Shown: positions 29,216-40,747 of the stretch, piece after piece
Position numbering within the stretch: position 1 is the stretch's first letter
Layout: the number at the start of each line of letters is the position of its first letter
Source: Rhizobium laguerreae
Lineage (GTDB): Bacteria > Pseudomonadota > Alphaproteobacteria > Rhizobiales > Rhizobiaceae
Direction of reading: 5' to 3'
DNA: 64,000 nucleotides
Assembly (NCBI RefSeq): GCF_002008165.1
Contig: NZ_MRDM01000011.1
Span: 186,001-250,000 of the forward strand
Notes under the pieces: model-generated
Database searches by the model: none
What the model was told of the DNA's origin: nothing
What the model saw: only the letters and a program-made list of their open reading frames with translations
Program-made: the position numbers and the translations under genes

Positions 29216-29715
29216 GGCCCGCCGCCGACCGATTCGCGCGACGAAAGCAGCACGAAGCGCGGTGCGGTGAAGGTTGCGGTGTGGAAGTTGCCGCGTCCCG
29301 CCAGATATTGCACGACATCGTCGAGCCGCGAAGATTTGAGCCGCGCCAGCGTCACATGCGGCATGAATTTGCGGGGATCCGGCGGCAGGCCGATGCGCTG
29401 GCAGATGCGCTCGATCTCGCCCTGCAGGGCATACATCTCAGGCGATTGCGAGACGCCGGCCCAGACCGAATGCGGTTTCTTCGAGCCGAAGGAACCGATG
29501 CCTTCCAGCCGGAACTGGAATTCCGGCCGGTCGATGCGGTCGAGGCGTTCAACGATTTCATCGGCCGTCCGGCCGTCGACATCACCGATGAAGCGCAGAG
29601 TGATGTGGTAATTCTCCACATCGATCCATCGTGCTCCGGGGAGGCCACCGCGCAGCAATGAAAGACTCATCGCCGCATTGCGCGGAATTTCGAGGGCGGT
29701 AAACAGTCTCGGCAT
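29122..29715 (-). CDS. thpR: RNA 2',3'-cyclic phosphodiesterase
   Basis: A 2H-phosphoesterase that opens 2',3'-cyclic phosphate ends of RNA; older literature calls it 2'-5' RNA ligase. The 197-residue protein has both H-x-T-L motifs, H-I-T-L (about 38-41) and H-V-T-L (about 121-124). The start M-P-R-L-F-T-A-L-E-I is typical; 15 upstream codons are open without support. Its 3' end overlaps the phosphatase gene on the other strand. tesA lies just upstream on the same strand, 68 bases apart. Confidence 0.93.
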   Translation of the reverse strand: MPRLFTALEIPRNAAMSLSLLRGGLPGARWIDVENYHITLRFIGDVDGRTADEIVERLDRIDRPEFQFRLEGIGSFGSKKPHSVWAGVSQSPEMYALQGEIERICQRIGLPPDPRKFMPHVTLARLKSSRLDDVVQYLAGRGNFHTATFTAPRFVLLSSRESVGGGPYLTEEVFPLHEVRSAPSVSSSLQQPVKSLV

Positions 29716-29783
29716 CACGAGCACTCCCCGAATCTTTTGCAGGTGCTCACACGGAATCATGCAATCAACAACCGCGCAAGCCC

Positions 29784-30428
29784 CTAATTCTTCACAGAAG
29801 AAATCGCTTCGACGAAATTTGTGACAGCAGGCTCCATCTTTTCGACCATGACGTCGACCCCTCTCGCATTCGGATGCATGCCGTCGTCGAGCTTCAACCC
29901 CGCCTCCAGCGCAACGCCGTCGAGGAAGAAAGCATAGAGTGGAAGCCCATGTTTTTCCGAGAGTTGCTGATAGATCGGGTTGAATCGTCCGGCATAATCC
30001 GACCCCATGTTCGGCGGCGCCATCATGCCGGCGAGCAGTACGGCAATGCCGCGTTCCTTCAGCCGGATAATCATCTGGTCGAGATTCTTCTCGCTCTCCT
30101 CCGGCGGAATACCGCGCAACGCATCATTGGCGCCAAGCTCCAGAATGACCCCATCGGTGCCGTCGGGTACCGACCAGTCGATGCGCGCAAGACCCCCTGT
30201 CGTCGTGTCTCCGGAAACCCCGGCATTGGCGATAGTGACGTCGAGGCCCTTCGCCTTCAGGGCCGCCTGCAGCTTTTCGGGAAAGCCGTCGCCGGGCGGC
30301 AGCTGATAGCCCGCCATCAAACTGTCCCCAAAACCGACGAGATTGATCGTCCGGGCATCGGCTGCAGTGGCAAAGATCAGCGAGACGGCGATGACGGTGA
30401 ATTGAAGGGCGGCAACTTTAAATCTCAT
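29784..30428 (-). CDS. tesA: Periplasmic SGNH/GDSL esterase (TesA/lysophospholipase L1-like)
   Basis: A 214-residue secreted esterase. The signal peptide covers about 1-25 (cleavage near A-D-A). Motifs are G-F-G-D-S-L (catalytic Ser about 36), N-A-G-V-S-G-D-T, G-A-N-D-A-L-R-G and D-G-M-H-P, giving the complete SGNH set. E. coli TesA acts as thioesterase, arylesterase and lysophospholipase. It is divergent from the ybbA-ybbP pair, the same arrangement as in E. coli, which supports the assignment. Confidence 0.92.
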   Translation of the reverse strand: MRFKVAALQFTVIAVSLIFATAADARTINLVGFGDSLMAGYQLPPGDGFPEKLQAALKAKGLDVTIANAGVSGDTTTGGLARIDWSVPDGTDGVILELGANDALRGIPPEESEKNLDQMIIRLKERGIAVLLAGMMAPPNMGSDYAGRFNPIYQQLSEKHGLPLYAFFLDGVALEAGLKLDDGMHPNARGVDVMVEKMEPAVTNFVEAISSVKN

Positions 30429-30501
30429 CGTGTCTTCCCTAGATTGGCGAAGTGCTGTCATGCGGCCATTCGATTACGAACTTTATATAGGGCGATTCCT
30501 G

Positions 30502-31209
30502 TTGGCAAAAACCATTATCGAGTTGAAGAGCGCCGATCTGACCCTTGGCAGCGCAGCCGCTTCCGTCCATGTGCTGAAGGGCATCGATCTCGATATCGCT
30601 GCCGGCGAATCCGTCGGCATCGTCGGCCCTTCCGGTTCCGGCAAATCCACCTTGCTGATGGTGCTTGCCGGGCTGGAGAAACTCGACAGCGGTGAAATCA
30701 ACATCAATGACACGCCGCTCCATAGTCTCAGCGAGGACCAGGTCGCCGATTTCCGCGGCCGCAACATCGGCATCGTCTTCCAGTCCTTCCACTTGATCGC
30801 CAACATGACGGCGCTGGAAAACGTCGCCGTGCCGCTCGAACTCGCCAATGTCGGCAACGCCTTCGAGATCGCTCATCGCGAGCTGAAATCGGTCGGCCTC
30901 GGCGAACGGCTGAACCACTATCCCGGTCAGCTTTCCGGCGGTGAACAGCAGCGCGTGGCGATCGCCAGGGCGCTCGCCCCATCGCCGGCCCTGCTGATCG
31001 CCGATGAGCCGACCGGCAATCTCGACACCGAGACCGGCCGCCAGATCGCCGATCTTCTGTTCTCCAAGCAGGCTGAACGCGGCACGACCCTGCTTCTCGT
31101 CACCCATGACGTCTCGCTCGCAAACCGGTGCTCGCGCCAGATTCGCGTCCGCTCCGGCCGGATCGAAGGCGACAGCGCCGCCCGCCGCAGTGAAGCGGCG
31201 ATCGCATGA
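30502..31209 (+). CDS. ybbA: YbbA-like ABC transporter ATP-binding protein
   Basis: ATPase of a MacB/LolD-type (type VII) mechanotransmission or efflux ABC system. The 235-residue form has G-P-S-G-S-G-K-S-T (about 38-46), L-S-G-G-E-Q-Q-R and L-L-I-A-D-E-P-T-G-N-L-D. The start is not certain: a TTG preceded by AGGG aligns with the E. coli YbbA N-terminus and was taken; an ATG 14 codons earlier leaves only about 30 bases to the divergent tesA. The stop overlaps the start of ybbP (ATGA). Confidence 0.88.
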   Translation: MAKTIIELKSADLTLGSAAASVHVLKGIDLDIAAGESVGIVGPSGSGKSTLLMVLAGLEKLDSGEININDTPLHSLSEDQVADFRGRNIGIVFQSFHLIANMTALENVAVPLELANVGNAFEIAHRELKSVGLGERLNHYPGQLSGGEQQRVAIARALAPSPALLIADEPTGNLDTETGRQIADLLFSKQAERGTTLLLVTHDVSLANRCSRQIRVRSGRIEGDSAARRSEAAIA

Positions 31210-33749
31210 GGATCATCACGCCACGCGTTTCGTTGGCTTTTCGACTGGCGCTGCGCGAGCTGCGCGGCGGCATCCGCGGCTTCTACATCTTCCTTGCCTG
31301 CATCGCGCTCGGCACCGGCGCGATTGCCGCCGTCAATTCCGTTTCGCAGTCGATCACCGACACGATCGCCTCGCAGGGACAGGAACTGCTGGCCGGCGAC
31401 GTCCGCTTCGAACTCAATAACCGGGAAGCCACGCCTCAGGAAATAGGTTTCCTCGAAGGCCTCGGCAGCGTTTCGCTGTCGACAGGGCTGCGCTCGATGG
31501 CGCGCAAACCTGACGGTTCCGATCAGGCGCTGGTAGAGGTCAAGGCCGTCGACGACGCCTACCCGCTCTACGGCAAGTTCGTCGCCGAGCCGGACTATCC
31601 GCTTGCAGCACTGCTTTCGGGCCAAGGCGGCACCTATGGTGCGGTCGCAGCCCCCCTCCTTCTCGATCGGCTCGGGCTTGCGATCGGCGACGAATTGCTG
31701 CTCGGCAACGTCAAGCTCAGCATCACCGGTACGGTGAAAACCGAGCCGGATGCACTGTCGGAAGGTTTCGGCTTTGCGCCTCGTCTGCTCGTCAGCCGCC
31801 AAGCGCTCCAAGCCTCCGGGCTGATCCAGACCGGAAGCCTGGTCGAACACGCCTATAAGATCCGGCTGGACGACAAGGGCTCGATGTCGGGCATCCAGGC
31901 ACGCGCCTCCAAGGAGTTCCCCTCCGCCGGCTGGGCGATCCGCACAAGCGACCGCGCCGCGCCCTCGCTCACCGAAAACATCACCCGCTTCTCGCAGTTC
32001 CTGACGCTGGTCGGCCTCACAGCGCTGATCGTCGGTGGCGTCGGCGTCGCCAATGCCGTGCGCGCCTTCCTCGATTCCAAGCGCACCACCATCGCCACCT
32101 TCAAATGTCTCGGCGCGCCGGCGCAGGTCGTCGTTCTGATCTATCTCTTCCAGATCGCCATCATCGCTCTCGGCGGCATCCTGATCGGCCTCGTGATCGG
32201 CGCCCTGTCACCGATGCTTGCCGCGCAGTTCCTGGCGCAGTTCCTGCCTGTCTCGACGGCGCCGACCCTCTATCCCGGCGCGCTGCTGCTCGCCACGCTC
32301 TTCGGCATCCTGACGACGCTCGCCTTCGCCATCCTGCCGCTCGGTCACGCCCGCGAAGTGCCGGCGACGGCACTCTTCCGCGAGCAGGGCTTCGAAGCCC
32401 GCCACTTGCCCTCCTGGCCCTACATCCTGCTTGCCGCGCTGTTCATGGCCGGCCTTGCCGGGCTTGCCATTCTCACCGCCTATGACCGCTTTATCGCCGT
32501 CGTCTTCGTCGGGGCGATCGTCTTCGCCTTCGTCGTCCTGCGCCTGGTCGCCGCGCTGATCGCCTGGCTCGCGCGCCGCAGCCCACGCGTCAATTCGCCG
32601 GCATTGCGGCTTGCGATCGGCAACATCCATCGTCCCGGCGCACTGACGCCCTCAGTCGTGCTCTCGCTCGGCCTTGGCCTGGCATTGCTGGTGACGCTGA
32701 CCCTGATCGACGGGAACCTGCGCCAGCAGCTGACCGGCCGCATGAACGAGGGTGCGCCGAACTTCTTCTTCGTCGATATCCAGAGCGTCGAGGTCGGCGC
32801 CTTCCGCGATCTCGTCCAAGGCCAGGCGCCGAAGGGCAAACTCGTCGAAGTGCCGATGCTGCGCGGCCGGATCATCGCCTTCAACGGCGAGGACGTCACC
32901 AAGATGAACGTGCCGGCGGCCGGCCGCTGGGTGCTGAACGGCGATCGCGGCATCACCTATGCCGAAACCCTGCCGGAGAACGCCGCCCTCACCGAAGGCA
33001 AATGGTGGGACAAGGATTACAGCGGCGAGCCGCTCGTCTCCTTCTCCTCGGAAGAGGCGCATGAACTCGGCCTCAAGCTCGGCGATAAGGTGACCGTCAA
33101 CGTGCTCGGCCGCAACATCACGGCGAAGATCGCCAATCTGCGCCGCGTCGAGTGGGAATCGCTGTCGATCAATTTCGTCATGGTTTTCTCGCCGAATACC
33201 TTCCGCGGCGCCCCGCATGCGTGGCTGGCGACGCTGACCGATCCCTCCTCGACACCGGCCGAAGATGCGGCGATCCTGAAATCGGTCACCAACACCTATC
33301 CGACGATCACCAGTGTGCGCGTCAAGGACGCGATCGATATCGTCAACCAGCTGGTCGCACAGCTGGCGACCGCAATCCGCGCTGCGGCCTCGGTCGCCCT
33401 GATCGCCTCGATCCTCGTCCTTGCCGGCGCGCTTGCCGCCGGAAACCGGGCGCGCACCCACGACGCGGTGGTGCTGAAGACGCTCGGTGCCACGCGCGCC
33501 ATGCTGATCCGCGCCTTCAGCTACGAATATCTGATCCTCGGCCTCGCGACTGCGATCTTCGCGCTGATCGCCGGCAGCGCCGCCGCTTGGTTCATCGTCG
33601 CCCGCATCATGCGTCTGCCCTCGGCCTTTCTGCCCGACGTGGCGGGACTGACGCTTGTTACCGCGCTCGTCCTGACCGTCGGCATCGGCCTCATCGGCAC
33701 CTGGCGCATCCTCGGACAGAAGGCAGCCCCCGTCTTGCGCGAGCTTTGA
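31206..33749 (+). CDS. ybbP: YbbP-like FtsX-family ABC permease
   Basis: An 847-residue membrane protein with the duplicated FtsX arrangement: a first membrane helix (about 20-42), a large periplasmic domain, then a four-helix block around 255-425, a second periplasmic domain and a terminal three-helix block (about 725-835). E. coli YbbP has the same layout and size. The YbbAP-TesA system is thought to move or deacylate hydrophobic compounds in the periplasm, but its physiological substrate is unknown. Coupled to ybbA by a four-base overlap. Confidence 0.92.
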   Translation: MRIITPRVSLAFRLALRELRGGIRGFYIFLACIALGTGAIAAVNSVSQSITDTIASQGQELLAGDVRFELNNREATPQEIGFLEGLGSVSLSTGLRSMARKPDGSDQALVEVKAVDDAYPLYGKFVAEPDYPLAALLSGQGGTYGAVAAPLLLDRLGLAIGDELLLGNVKLSITGTVKTEPDALSEGFGFAPRLLVSRQALQASGLIQTGSLVEHAYKIRLDDKGSMSGIQARASKEFPSAGWAIRTSDRAAPSLTENITRFSQFLTLVGLTALIVGGVGVANAVRAFLDSKRTTIATFKCLGAPAQVVVLIYLFQIAIIALGGILIGLVIGALSPMLAAQFLAQFLPVSTAPTLYPGALLLATLFGILTTLAFAILPLGHAREVPATALFREQGFEARHLPSWPYILLAALFMAGLAGLAILTAYDRFIAVVFVGAIVFAFVVLRLVAALIAWLARRSPRVNSPALRLAIGNIHRPGALTPSVVLSLGLGLALLVTLTLIDGNLRQQLTGRMNEGAPNFFFVDIQSVEVGAFRDLVQGQAPKGKLVEVPMLRGRIIAFNGEDVTKMNVPAAGRWVLNGDRGITYAETLPENAALTEGKWWDKDYSGEPLVSFSSEEAHELGLKLGDKVTVNVLGRNITAKIANLRRVEWESLSINFVMVFSPNTFRGAPHAWLATLTDPSSTPAEDAAILKSVTNTYPTITSVRVKDAIDIVNQLVAQLATAIRAAASVALIASILVLAGALAAGNRARTHDAVVLKTLGATRAMLIRAFSYEYLILGLATAIFALIAGSAAAWFIVARIMRLPSAFLPDVAGLTLVTALVLTVGIGLIGTWRILGQKAAPVLREL

Positions 33750-33799
33750 CCGGGCAGCGGCACCCAAACCCTTCACCTTACGGCGATTTAACCGAGCGA

Positions 33800-33929
33800 G
33801 CCTATGCAAGCCTCTTGTTTGCAAAGGGCGAAAGCCTCATATTATCCGCAGGCATGCTGGAGCTCCGCAGCGGCGCCCGGGTCGAAAACCCCGACACCGT
33901 ATTTCCATCGGAGCTTGTAAGAGGAAACT
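33800..33929 (+). ncRNA. Structured 5' leader of the Bax-inhibitor-like gene (candidate ybhL motif)
   Basis: The stretch before the gene packs several short hairpins. GGC-GAAA-GCC (33827-33836) has a GNRA loop, a GCTG...CAGC stem encloses GGAGCTCC, and GGGT-CGAAA-ACCC lies near 33878-33891. A leader element named ybhL was described upstream of this gene family in alphaproteobacteria (Corbino and colleagues, 2005). Position and general form agree, but I could not compare the consensus, so the identity is inferred. Confidence 0.5.
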
Positions 33930-34658
33930 ATGGCTGATCTTCGTAACTATCAAAGCCGCGCTCAGACCGGCGAGATGATTGATCAAGGCCTGCGCGCTTA
34001 TATGCTCAAGGTTTACAACCTGATGGCGCTGGGTCTGGCGATCACCGGCGTGGCCGCATATCTGTCGTTCCAATTCGCCTTCGCCAATGGTGAGCTGACC
34101 GCTTTCGGTCAGGCGATCTATGTGAGCCCACTGAAGTGGGTGGTCATTCTGGCGCCGCTGGCTCTGGTGTTCTTCCTGAGCTTCCGGATCCATAGCATGA
34201 CGGTGGCCGCCGCGCAGACGACCTTTGCGGTCTACGCCGCGCTCGTCGGCCTGTCGCTCTCGTCGATCTTCCTGATCTACACGGGCCAGAGCGTCGTTCA
34301 GACCTTCTTCGTCACCGCCGCCTCCTTCGGCGCGCTGTCGCTTTACGGCTACACGACGAAGCGTGACTTGTCGGCGATGGGCTCGTTCCTGATGATGGGT
34401 CTTTTCGGCCTGATCATCGCTTCGCTGGTCAACATCTTCCTGGCCTCGTCCGCCGTGCAGTTCGCGATCTCGGTACTCGGCGTGCTGATCTTCGCAGGCC
34501 TCACCGCCTACGATACGCAGCGGATCAAGGAACTGTACCTGGAAGCCGATGACGTCGCCGTCGCCGGCCGCAAGGCGATCATGGGTGCGCTGACGCTCTA
34601 TCTCGACTTCATCAACCTCTTCATGTTCCTGCTGCAGTTCATGGGCAACCGTAAATAA
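33930..34658 (+). CDS. Bax inhibitor-1/YccA-family membrane protein (YbhL-like)
   Basis: A 242-residue protein with seven hydrophobic segments after a 25-residue soluble N-terminus. It has the conserved late motif G-L-T-A-Y-D-T-Q-R-I-K (about 190-200), where the acidic residue takes part in the calcium or proton leak known for BsYetJ, and L-Y-L-D-F-I-N-L-F near the end. E. coli YccA inhibits FtsH. AAGAGGA lies upstream. The structured leader and its own terminator mark it as a single regulated gene. Confidence 0.92.
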   Translation: MADLRNYQSRAQTGEMIDQGLRAYMLKVYNLMALGLAITGVAAYLSFQFAFANGELTAFGQAIYVSPLKWVVILAPLALVFFLSFRIHSMTVAAAQTTFAVYAALVGLSLSSIFLIYTGQSVVQTFFVTAASFGALSLYGYTTKRDLSAMGSFLMMGLFGLIIASLVNIFLASSAVQFAISVLGVLIFAGLTAYDTQRIKELYLEADDVAVAGRKAIMGALTLYLDFINLFMFLLQFMGNRK

Positions 34659-34677
34659 GCAGGGCAGACTGGGATCG

Positions 34678-34706
34678 AAAAGGCGGCTTCGGCCGCCTTT
34701 TTTGTT
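34678..34706 (+). terminator. Terminator of the Bax-inhibitor-like gene
   Basis: AAAAGGCGGC, TTCG tetraloop, GCCGCCTTTTTT: a textbook intrinsic terminator 20 bases past the stop. Confidence 0.95.
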
Positions 34707-34768
34707 GCGCAGGCTTTCATGGAATGGTTTTAGAAAGCCCTTGCCGCCTTTATGGATCTGCTGCTGAA

Positions 34769-35326
34769 ATGTCCTTCCTCCTGCGCGATGCTTCGAATGC
34801 CGATATTCCCGCCATTGCGGATATCTATCGCGAATCGGTCCTGAACGGCGTAGCGAGCTATGAGATCGTCCCGCCCTCCGAGGCCGAGATGGCACTGCGT
34901 TTTTCGGCGATCGTCGGCCAGCAATATCCCTATATCGCAGCCATCGGCGCGGACGGGACTCTCCTCGGCTACGCCTATGCCTCGGCCTTCCGCACGCGTC
35001 CTGCCTATCGCTGGCTGGTCGAGGATTCGATCTATCTGGCGCCTGAAGCCCGTGGCCGCGGCATCGGCAAGGCGCTGCTCGCCGAACTGGTCATCCGCTG
35101 CACCACCCTCGGCTTTCGGCAGATGGCGGCCGTCATCGGCGGCGCCAGCCCCGCATCGATCGCGCTCCATCGCACGGCCGGCTTCGAGGAGGTCGGACTG
35201 ATGAAGGGCACCGGCTACAAACACGGCCGCTGGCTGGATACGATGTTCATGCAGCGCGCGCTTGGCGAAGGCATGAGCACCGATCCGGACCCGTCGACCT
35301 ATCCCGGCGTGCTGTTTAACGGCTGA
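34769..35326 (+). CDS. GNAT N-acetyltransferase, phosphinothricin/methionine-sulfone type
   Basis: A 185-residue acetyltransferase of the COG1247 (Pat/MnaT) group. Diagnostic are I-Y-R-E-S-V-L-N-G-V-A-S-Y-E near residue 20, R-P-A-Y-R-W-L-V-E-D-S-I-Y-L, the acetyl-CoA loop A-R-G-R-G-I-G-K-A-L-L, and the C-terminal G-R-W-L-D-T-M-F-M. Relatives acetylate methionine sulfoximine, methionine sulfone and phosphinothricin. An out-of-frame ATG precedes; this one fits the family start. It converges on the DUF2794 gene. Confidence 0.87.
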   Translation: MSFLLRDASNADIPAIADIYRESVLNGVASYEIVPPSEAEMALRFSAIVGQQYPYIAAIGADGTLLGYAYASAFRTRPAYRWLVEDSIYLAPEARGRGIGKALLAELVIRCTTLGFRQMAAVIGGASPASIALHRTAGFEEVGLMKGTGYKHGRWLDTMFMQRALGEGMSTDPDPSTYPGVLFNG

Positions 35327-35332
35327 TATGGC

Positions 35333-35734
35333 TTATTTGTCGACGAGCTTCAGGGCCTTGTCGAAGACCTTCAGCACTTGGTTCAGCTCGTGACCGCGCT
35401 TCAGGATCGTGCCGTTGACGCTGATTACGGAATAGGCGCCCTGCTTGGCGGCAAGCTTCGGGTTTTTCTCGATGCGGAAGAGCGGCATTTCGCCGGAACG
35501 CTTGAAAACGGAAAAGACGGCCCTGTCCTTCAGGTGATCGATGGCGTAGTCGCGCCATTCACCATCACCGACCATCCGGCCGTAGATCCAGAGGATCGCG
35601 TCCAGTTCGCGCCGGTGGAAGGTCACCGGAAGCGGGTCCTTGCTTTGTTTGTATTCCCTGAGATCGACGACGACTGAGGAACTATTGTCGACGGATCGGC
35701 TTTCGCCGTGTCGCAAATCCGGCTGATCTGTCAT
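35333..35734 (-). CDS. DUF2794-family protein
   Basis: A 133-residue soluble protein of a family restricted to alphaproteobacteria and of unknown function. Conserved features are F-H-R-R-E-L-D-A-I-L-W-I-Y-G-R-M-V (about 40-56), G-E-W-R-D-Y-A-I-D and the C-terminal G-H-E-L-N-Q-V-L-K-V-F. The first 25 residues are polar and variable. The start was chosen at M-T-D-Q-P-D because 22 further open codons upstream enter repeat-bearing intergenic DNA. Only six bases separate it from the convergent acetyltransferase. Confidence 0.85.
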   Translation of the reverse strand: MTDQPDLRHGESRSVDNSSSVVVDLREYKQSKDPLPVTFHRRELDAILWIYGRMVGDGEWRDYAIDHLKDRAVFSVFKRSGEMPLFRIEKNPKLAAKQGAYSVISVNGTILKRGHELNQVLKVFDKALKLVDK

Positions 35735-36117
35735 CAGTCTCCCGAGGCCTCCGCTTGTGACAGGAGGGTGACAGTTTGCCCGAGCCACCGCAAATTGCAA
35801 GAGTGCCAGCCGTCACATTCAGCCGCACGACAACACCGCACGTCTCTCGCCCAAGGACGCTGTAGCACTTTGAGTCAGTGCTTCATGCCTTCCGAAAGCT
35901 GAGTTCGATTTTCAGAAAGCATGATGCGCAGGACAGGTCAACGCTTTCTCCGCAGCGCCGCATTTCAGTCAAAACAGCGCCTCATTTGCAGGAGATTTAT
36001 GAATTCCGGTTTGGCGCCAGCGCGCCAAAGGGCCCGGCGGAGCGTATCGACCTTAACCCCAGCCCCGAATACGCTCGGCCGGGCCGCCCGGAACTTCGTC
36101 CGTAACCGGACGAAGTG
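35735..36117. other. Intergenic region with repeats, no gene
   Basis: About 380 bases hold a RIME-like element (35839-35930) and, after it, a stretch with no ribosome site. Short open frames here have no support. GTCCG/CGGAC pairs near 36098-36114 could form a small hairpin after the DUF1223 stop. Confidence 0.6.
35839..35930. repeat. RIME-like palindromic intergenic element, fullest copy
   Basis: Consists of CACGTCTCTCGCCCAAGGAC, then GCTGTAGCACTTTGAGT, then a second imperfect hairpin in which CATGCCTTCCGAAA pairs with TTTCAGAAAGCATG. The two-hairpin plan is that of rhizobial intergenic mosaic elements. Related pieces occur at 10162-10210 and 10946-10965. Confidence 0.7.
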
Positions 36118-36858
36118 TCAGATATTTTTACCAGCCATCACTACGGTCGCGCCAAGGATCGCAGCCGGATCGCCGTCTGCGGTCGCCGATTGCAGCAGTA
36201 TGGCGCAGCCCTCGAGCTGCGGCCGCTGCAGGACGCTGGCAGGCAGCGTCAGACTGGTTGCCTTGCCGTCCCACATGCCGACGGTTTCGACATTGGTGAC
36301 GCTGTGCAGATAAGAAATCTTCTTGCCGCTGTTCTCGCCTTTTTCGACGTCGATCGTCTTTTCCTTATCGAAATAGACCATCACGACATTGGCTTTGCCC
36401 TGTCCCGCGCCGATCTTGATCTCCAGCTCGTCGCCCCGCATCGCGGCGCTGATTGGAACGGTCAGCCCATTGCCCTCGCTGCTATAGGTATCGATCTTGC
36501 TGTTGATGCCATTCAGATCGGCGCCGGCCAAATGGTCGCGTCCGTTGACGATGGCTTGCGGCGTGTAGACGTTGCTGCGGCCCATCGTCTTGGCATAACC
36601 ATACTGCCGCTCGGTATTTTCCTTGGAGCTCAACGTATCGGCCCAGCCGAGATAGTTCCAGTAATCGACATGATAGGCGAGCGCGATGACATCGCCCTGG
36701 TTCACCAGCTTGCGAAAAGCGGCATCAGCGGGAGGACAGGAGGAGCAGCCCTGCGACGTGAAGAGTTCGACGACACCTTTCGGCGTGCCGTCTTCGGCCT
36801 GCAGCGGGCCCGAGAGAACAACGCCGGCGATTAGCGGAATCAAAAAACGGGGGGACAT
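36118..36858 (-). CDS. DUF1223-family secreted thioredoxin-fold protein
   Basis: A 246-residue protein with a Sec signal peptide (about 1-21). The mature part starts V-V-E-L-F-T-S-Q-G-C-S-S-C-P-P-A-D (about 29-45), the C-x2-C thioredoxin-like motif of DUF1223, followed by H-V-D-Y-W-N-Y-L-G-W-A-D. The family is widespread in Rhizobiales and probably has a redox role in the periplasm, but no substrate is known. It is separate from acnA downstream on the same strand. Confidence 0.87.
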   Translation of the reverse strand: MSPRFLIPLIAGVVLSGPLQAEDGTPKGVVELFTSQGCSSCPPADAAFRKLVNQGDVIALAYHVDYWNYLGWADTLSSKENTERQYGYAKTMGRSNVYTPQAIVNGRDHLAGADLNGINSKIDTYSSEGNGLTVPISAAMRGDELEIKIGAGQGKANVVMVYFDKEKTIDVEKGENSGKKISYLHSVTNVETVGMWDGKATSLTLPASVLQRPQLEGCAILLQSATADGDPAAILGATVVMAGKNI

Positions 36859-37040
36859 TCACCTGCACCTCTTTTTCAGCGCCGACGGCATGTTTGAACC
36901 GGCGGCCCTGACATATGAACGTACGAATAATCCTTCCGGGTCCAAACGAAAAGTCACGAACGGGTGAGACGAAGCTCGACAGGAACTTGCGCAAAACAAA
37001 TCATCGTGAGCCCGTCCAAATACTACCGTCGCACCAAAGA

Positions 37041-37072
37041 AAAGCCGCCGGAGATTGCTCTCCGGCGGCTAT
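37041..37072 (-). terminator. Terminator of acnA
   Basis: AGCCGCCGGAGA and TCTCCGGCGGCT form a perfect 12-bp stem with a TTGC loop. It is read on the minus strand into TTTTC, about 25 bases past the acnA stop. Confidence 0.88.
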
Positions 37073-37094
37073 TATCAAACAAGTCTCTTAAAAA

Positions 37095-39785
<2,691 letters not shown>

Positions 39786-40047
39786 GAGATACCCCGTTTC
39801 TGATAGCCAACACAGTCGTGCGAACGCCTATGCACTTAATGCACATCAGGATGCGGGTACGGCCATTTCCGCTGTCCGCACGTGGAACAGACGCTCCAAG
39901 TTCGGCGCAAGGATGAAATTCACGCCGACCGCTGGCGTGGTTGCAGGTCTTATAGATAATTTCCTAAAAACTTGCCATACCCGAGCACAGTCAAAATCGG
40001 ACATTTTTTGACCCCGCCGCTAGCCGAAACCAAGAAAGAGCCGACGC

Positions 40048-40695
40048 ATGCATCTCACCGCCGAAAATCTGGCTGCAAGGCGCGGTGAAGATCTTCTTTT
40101 CGTTAACATTTCCTTTCACTTGGCGGCCGGCGAGGCGCTTGTCCTCACGGGGAAAAATGGATCGGGTAAGTCCACTTTATTGCGTGTCGTCGCCGGCCTC
40201 CTCAGGCCAGAAAAAGGCACTGTCATATTTCACGGCGAAGAGAGCCCGGAAGGCAGGCCCCCCGGGGAAGTCAGCCACTACCTCGGCCATCGAAATGCGA
40301 TGAAGAATGAACTTACGGTTGCAGAAAACCTCGATTTCTGGCGCGCCTTTCTCGGCAATGCAGGCTCCGCCGCCGGCCTTTCCGTCGAGGACGCCACTGA
40401 TGCCGTCGGTCTTTCCGGCATCACCCACCTTCCCTTCGGTTATCTCTCCGCCGGCCAGCAGCGCCGGATAGCCTTCGCCAAACTGCTCGTCGCCCACCGG
40501 CCGATCTGGATCCTCGACGAACCGACCGCAGCCCTCGATACCAGCGCCGACCGGCTGTTTGCCGATTTGATTGGAGCGCATCTGGAAAAGGGCGGCATCG
40601 TGCTGGCGGCGACGCATCAGCCGCTGGGGTTGAGGAATGCGCAGGAACTGAAGATGACGGGCTTTGCCGGCGTGGATGCGGGGGTGTGGGGGTGA
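40048..40695 (+). CDS. ccmA: Heme exporter ATP-binding protein CcmA
   Basis: ATPase of the CcmABCD complex, which releases heme-loaded CcmE for cytochrome c maturation. The 215-residue protein has G-K-N-G-S-G-K-S-T (about 35-43), L-S-A-G-Q-Q-R-R-I-A and I-L-D-E-P-T-A-A-L-D, with the CcmA-typical L-S-A-G in place of L-S-G-G. First gene of ccmABCDG. Confidence 0.96.
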   Translation: MHLTAENLAARRGEDLLFVNISFHLAAGEALVLTGKNGSGKSTLLRVVAGLLRPEKGTVIFHGEESPEGRPPGEVSHYLGHRNAMKNELTVAENLDFWRAFLGNAGSAAGLSVEDATDAVGLSGITHLPFGYLSAGQQRRIAFAKLLVAHRPIWILDEPTAALDTSADRLFADLIGAHLEKGGIVLAATHQPLGLRNAQELKMTGFAGVDAGVWG

Positions 40696-40747
40696 TGCTT
40701 TTCGACGTAGCTACCCCGTCCACCGCACATGCAGAAAGCCGCCCCGC

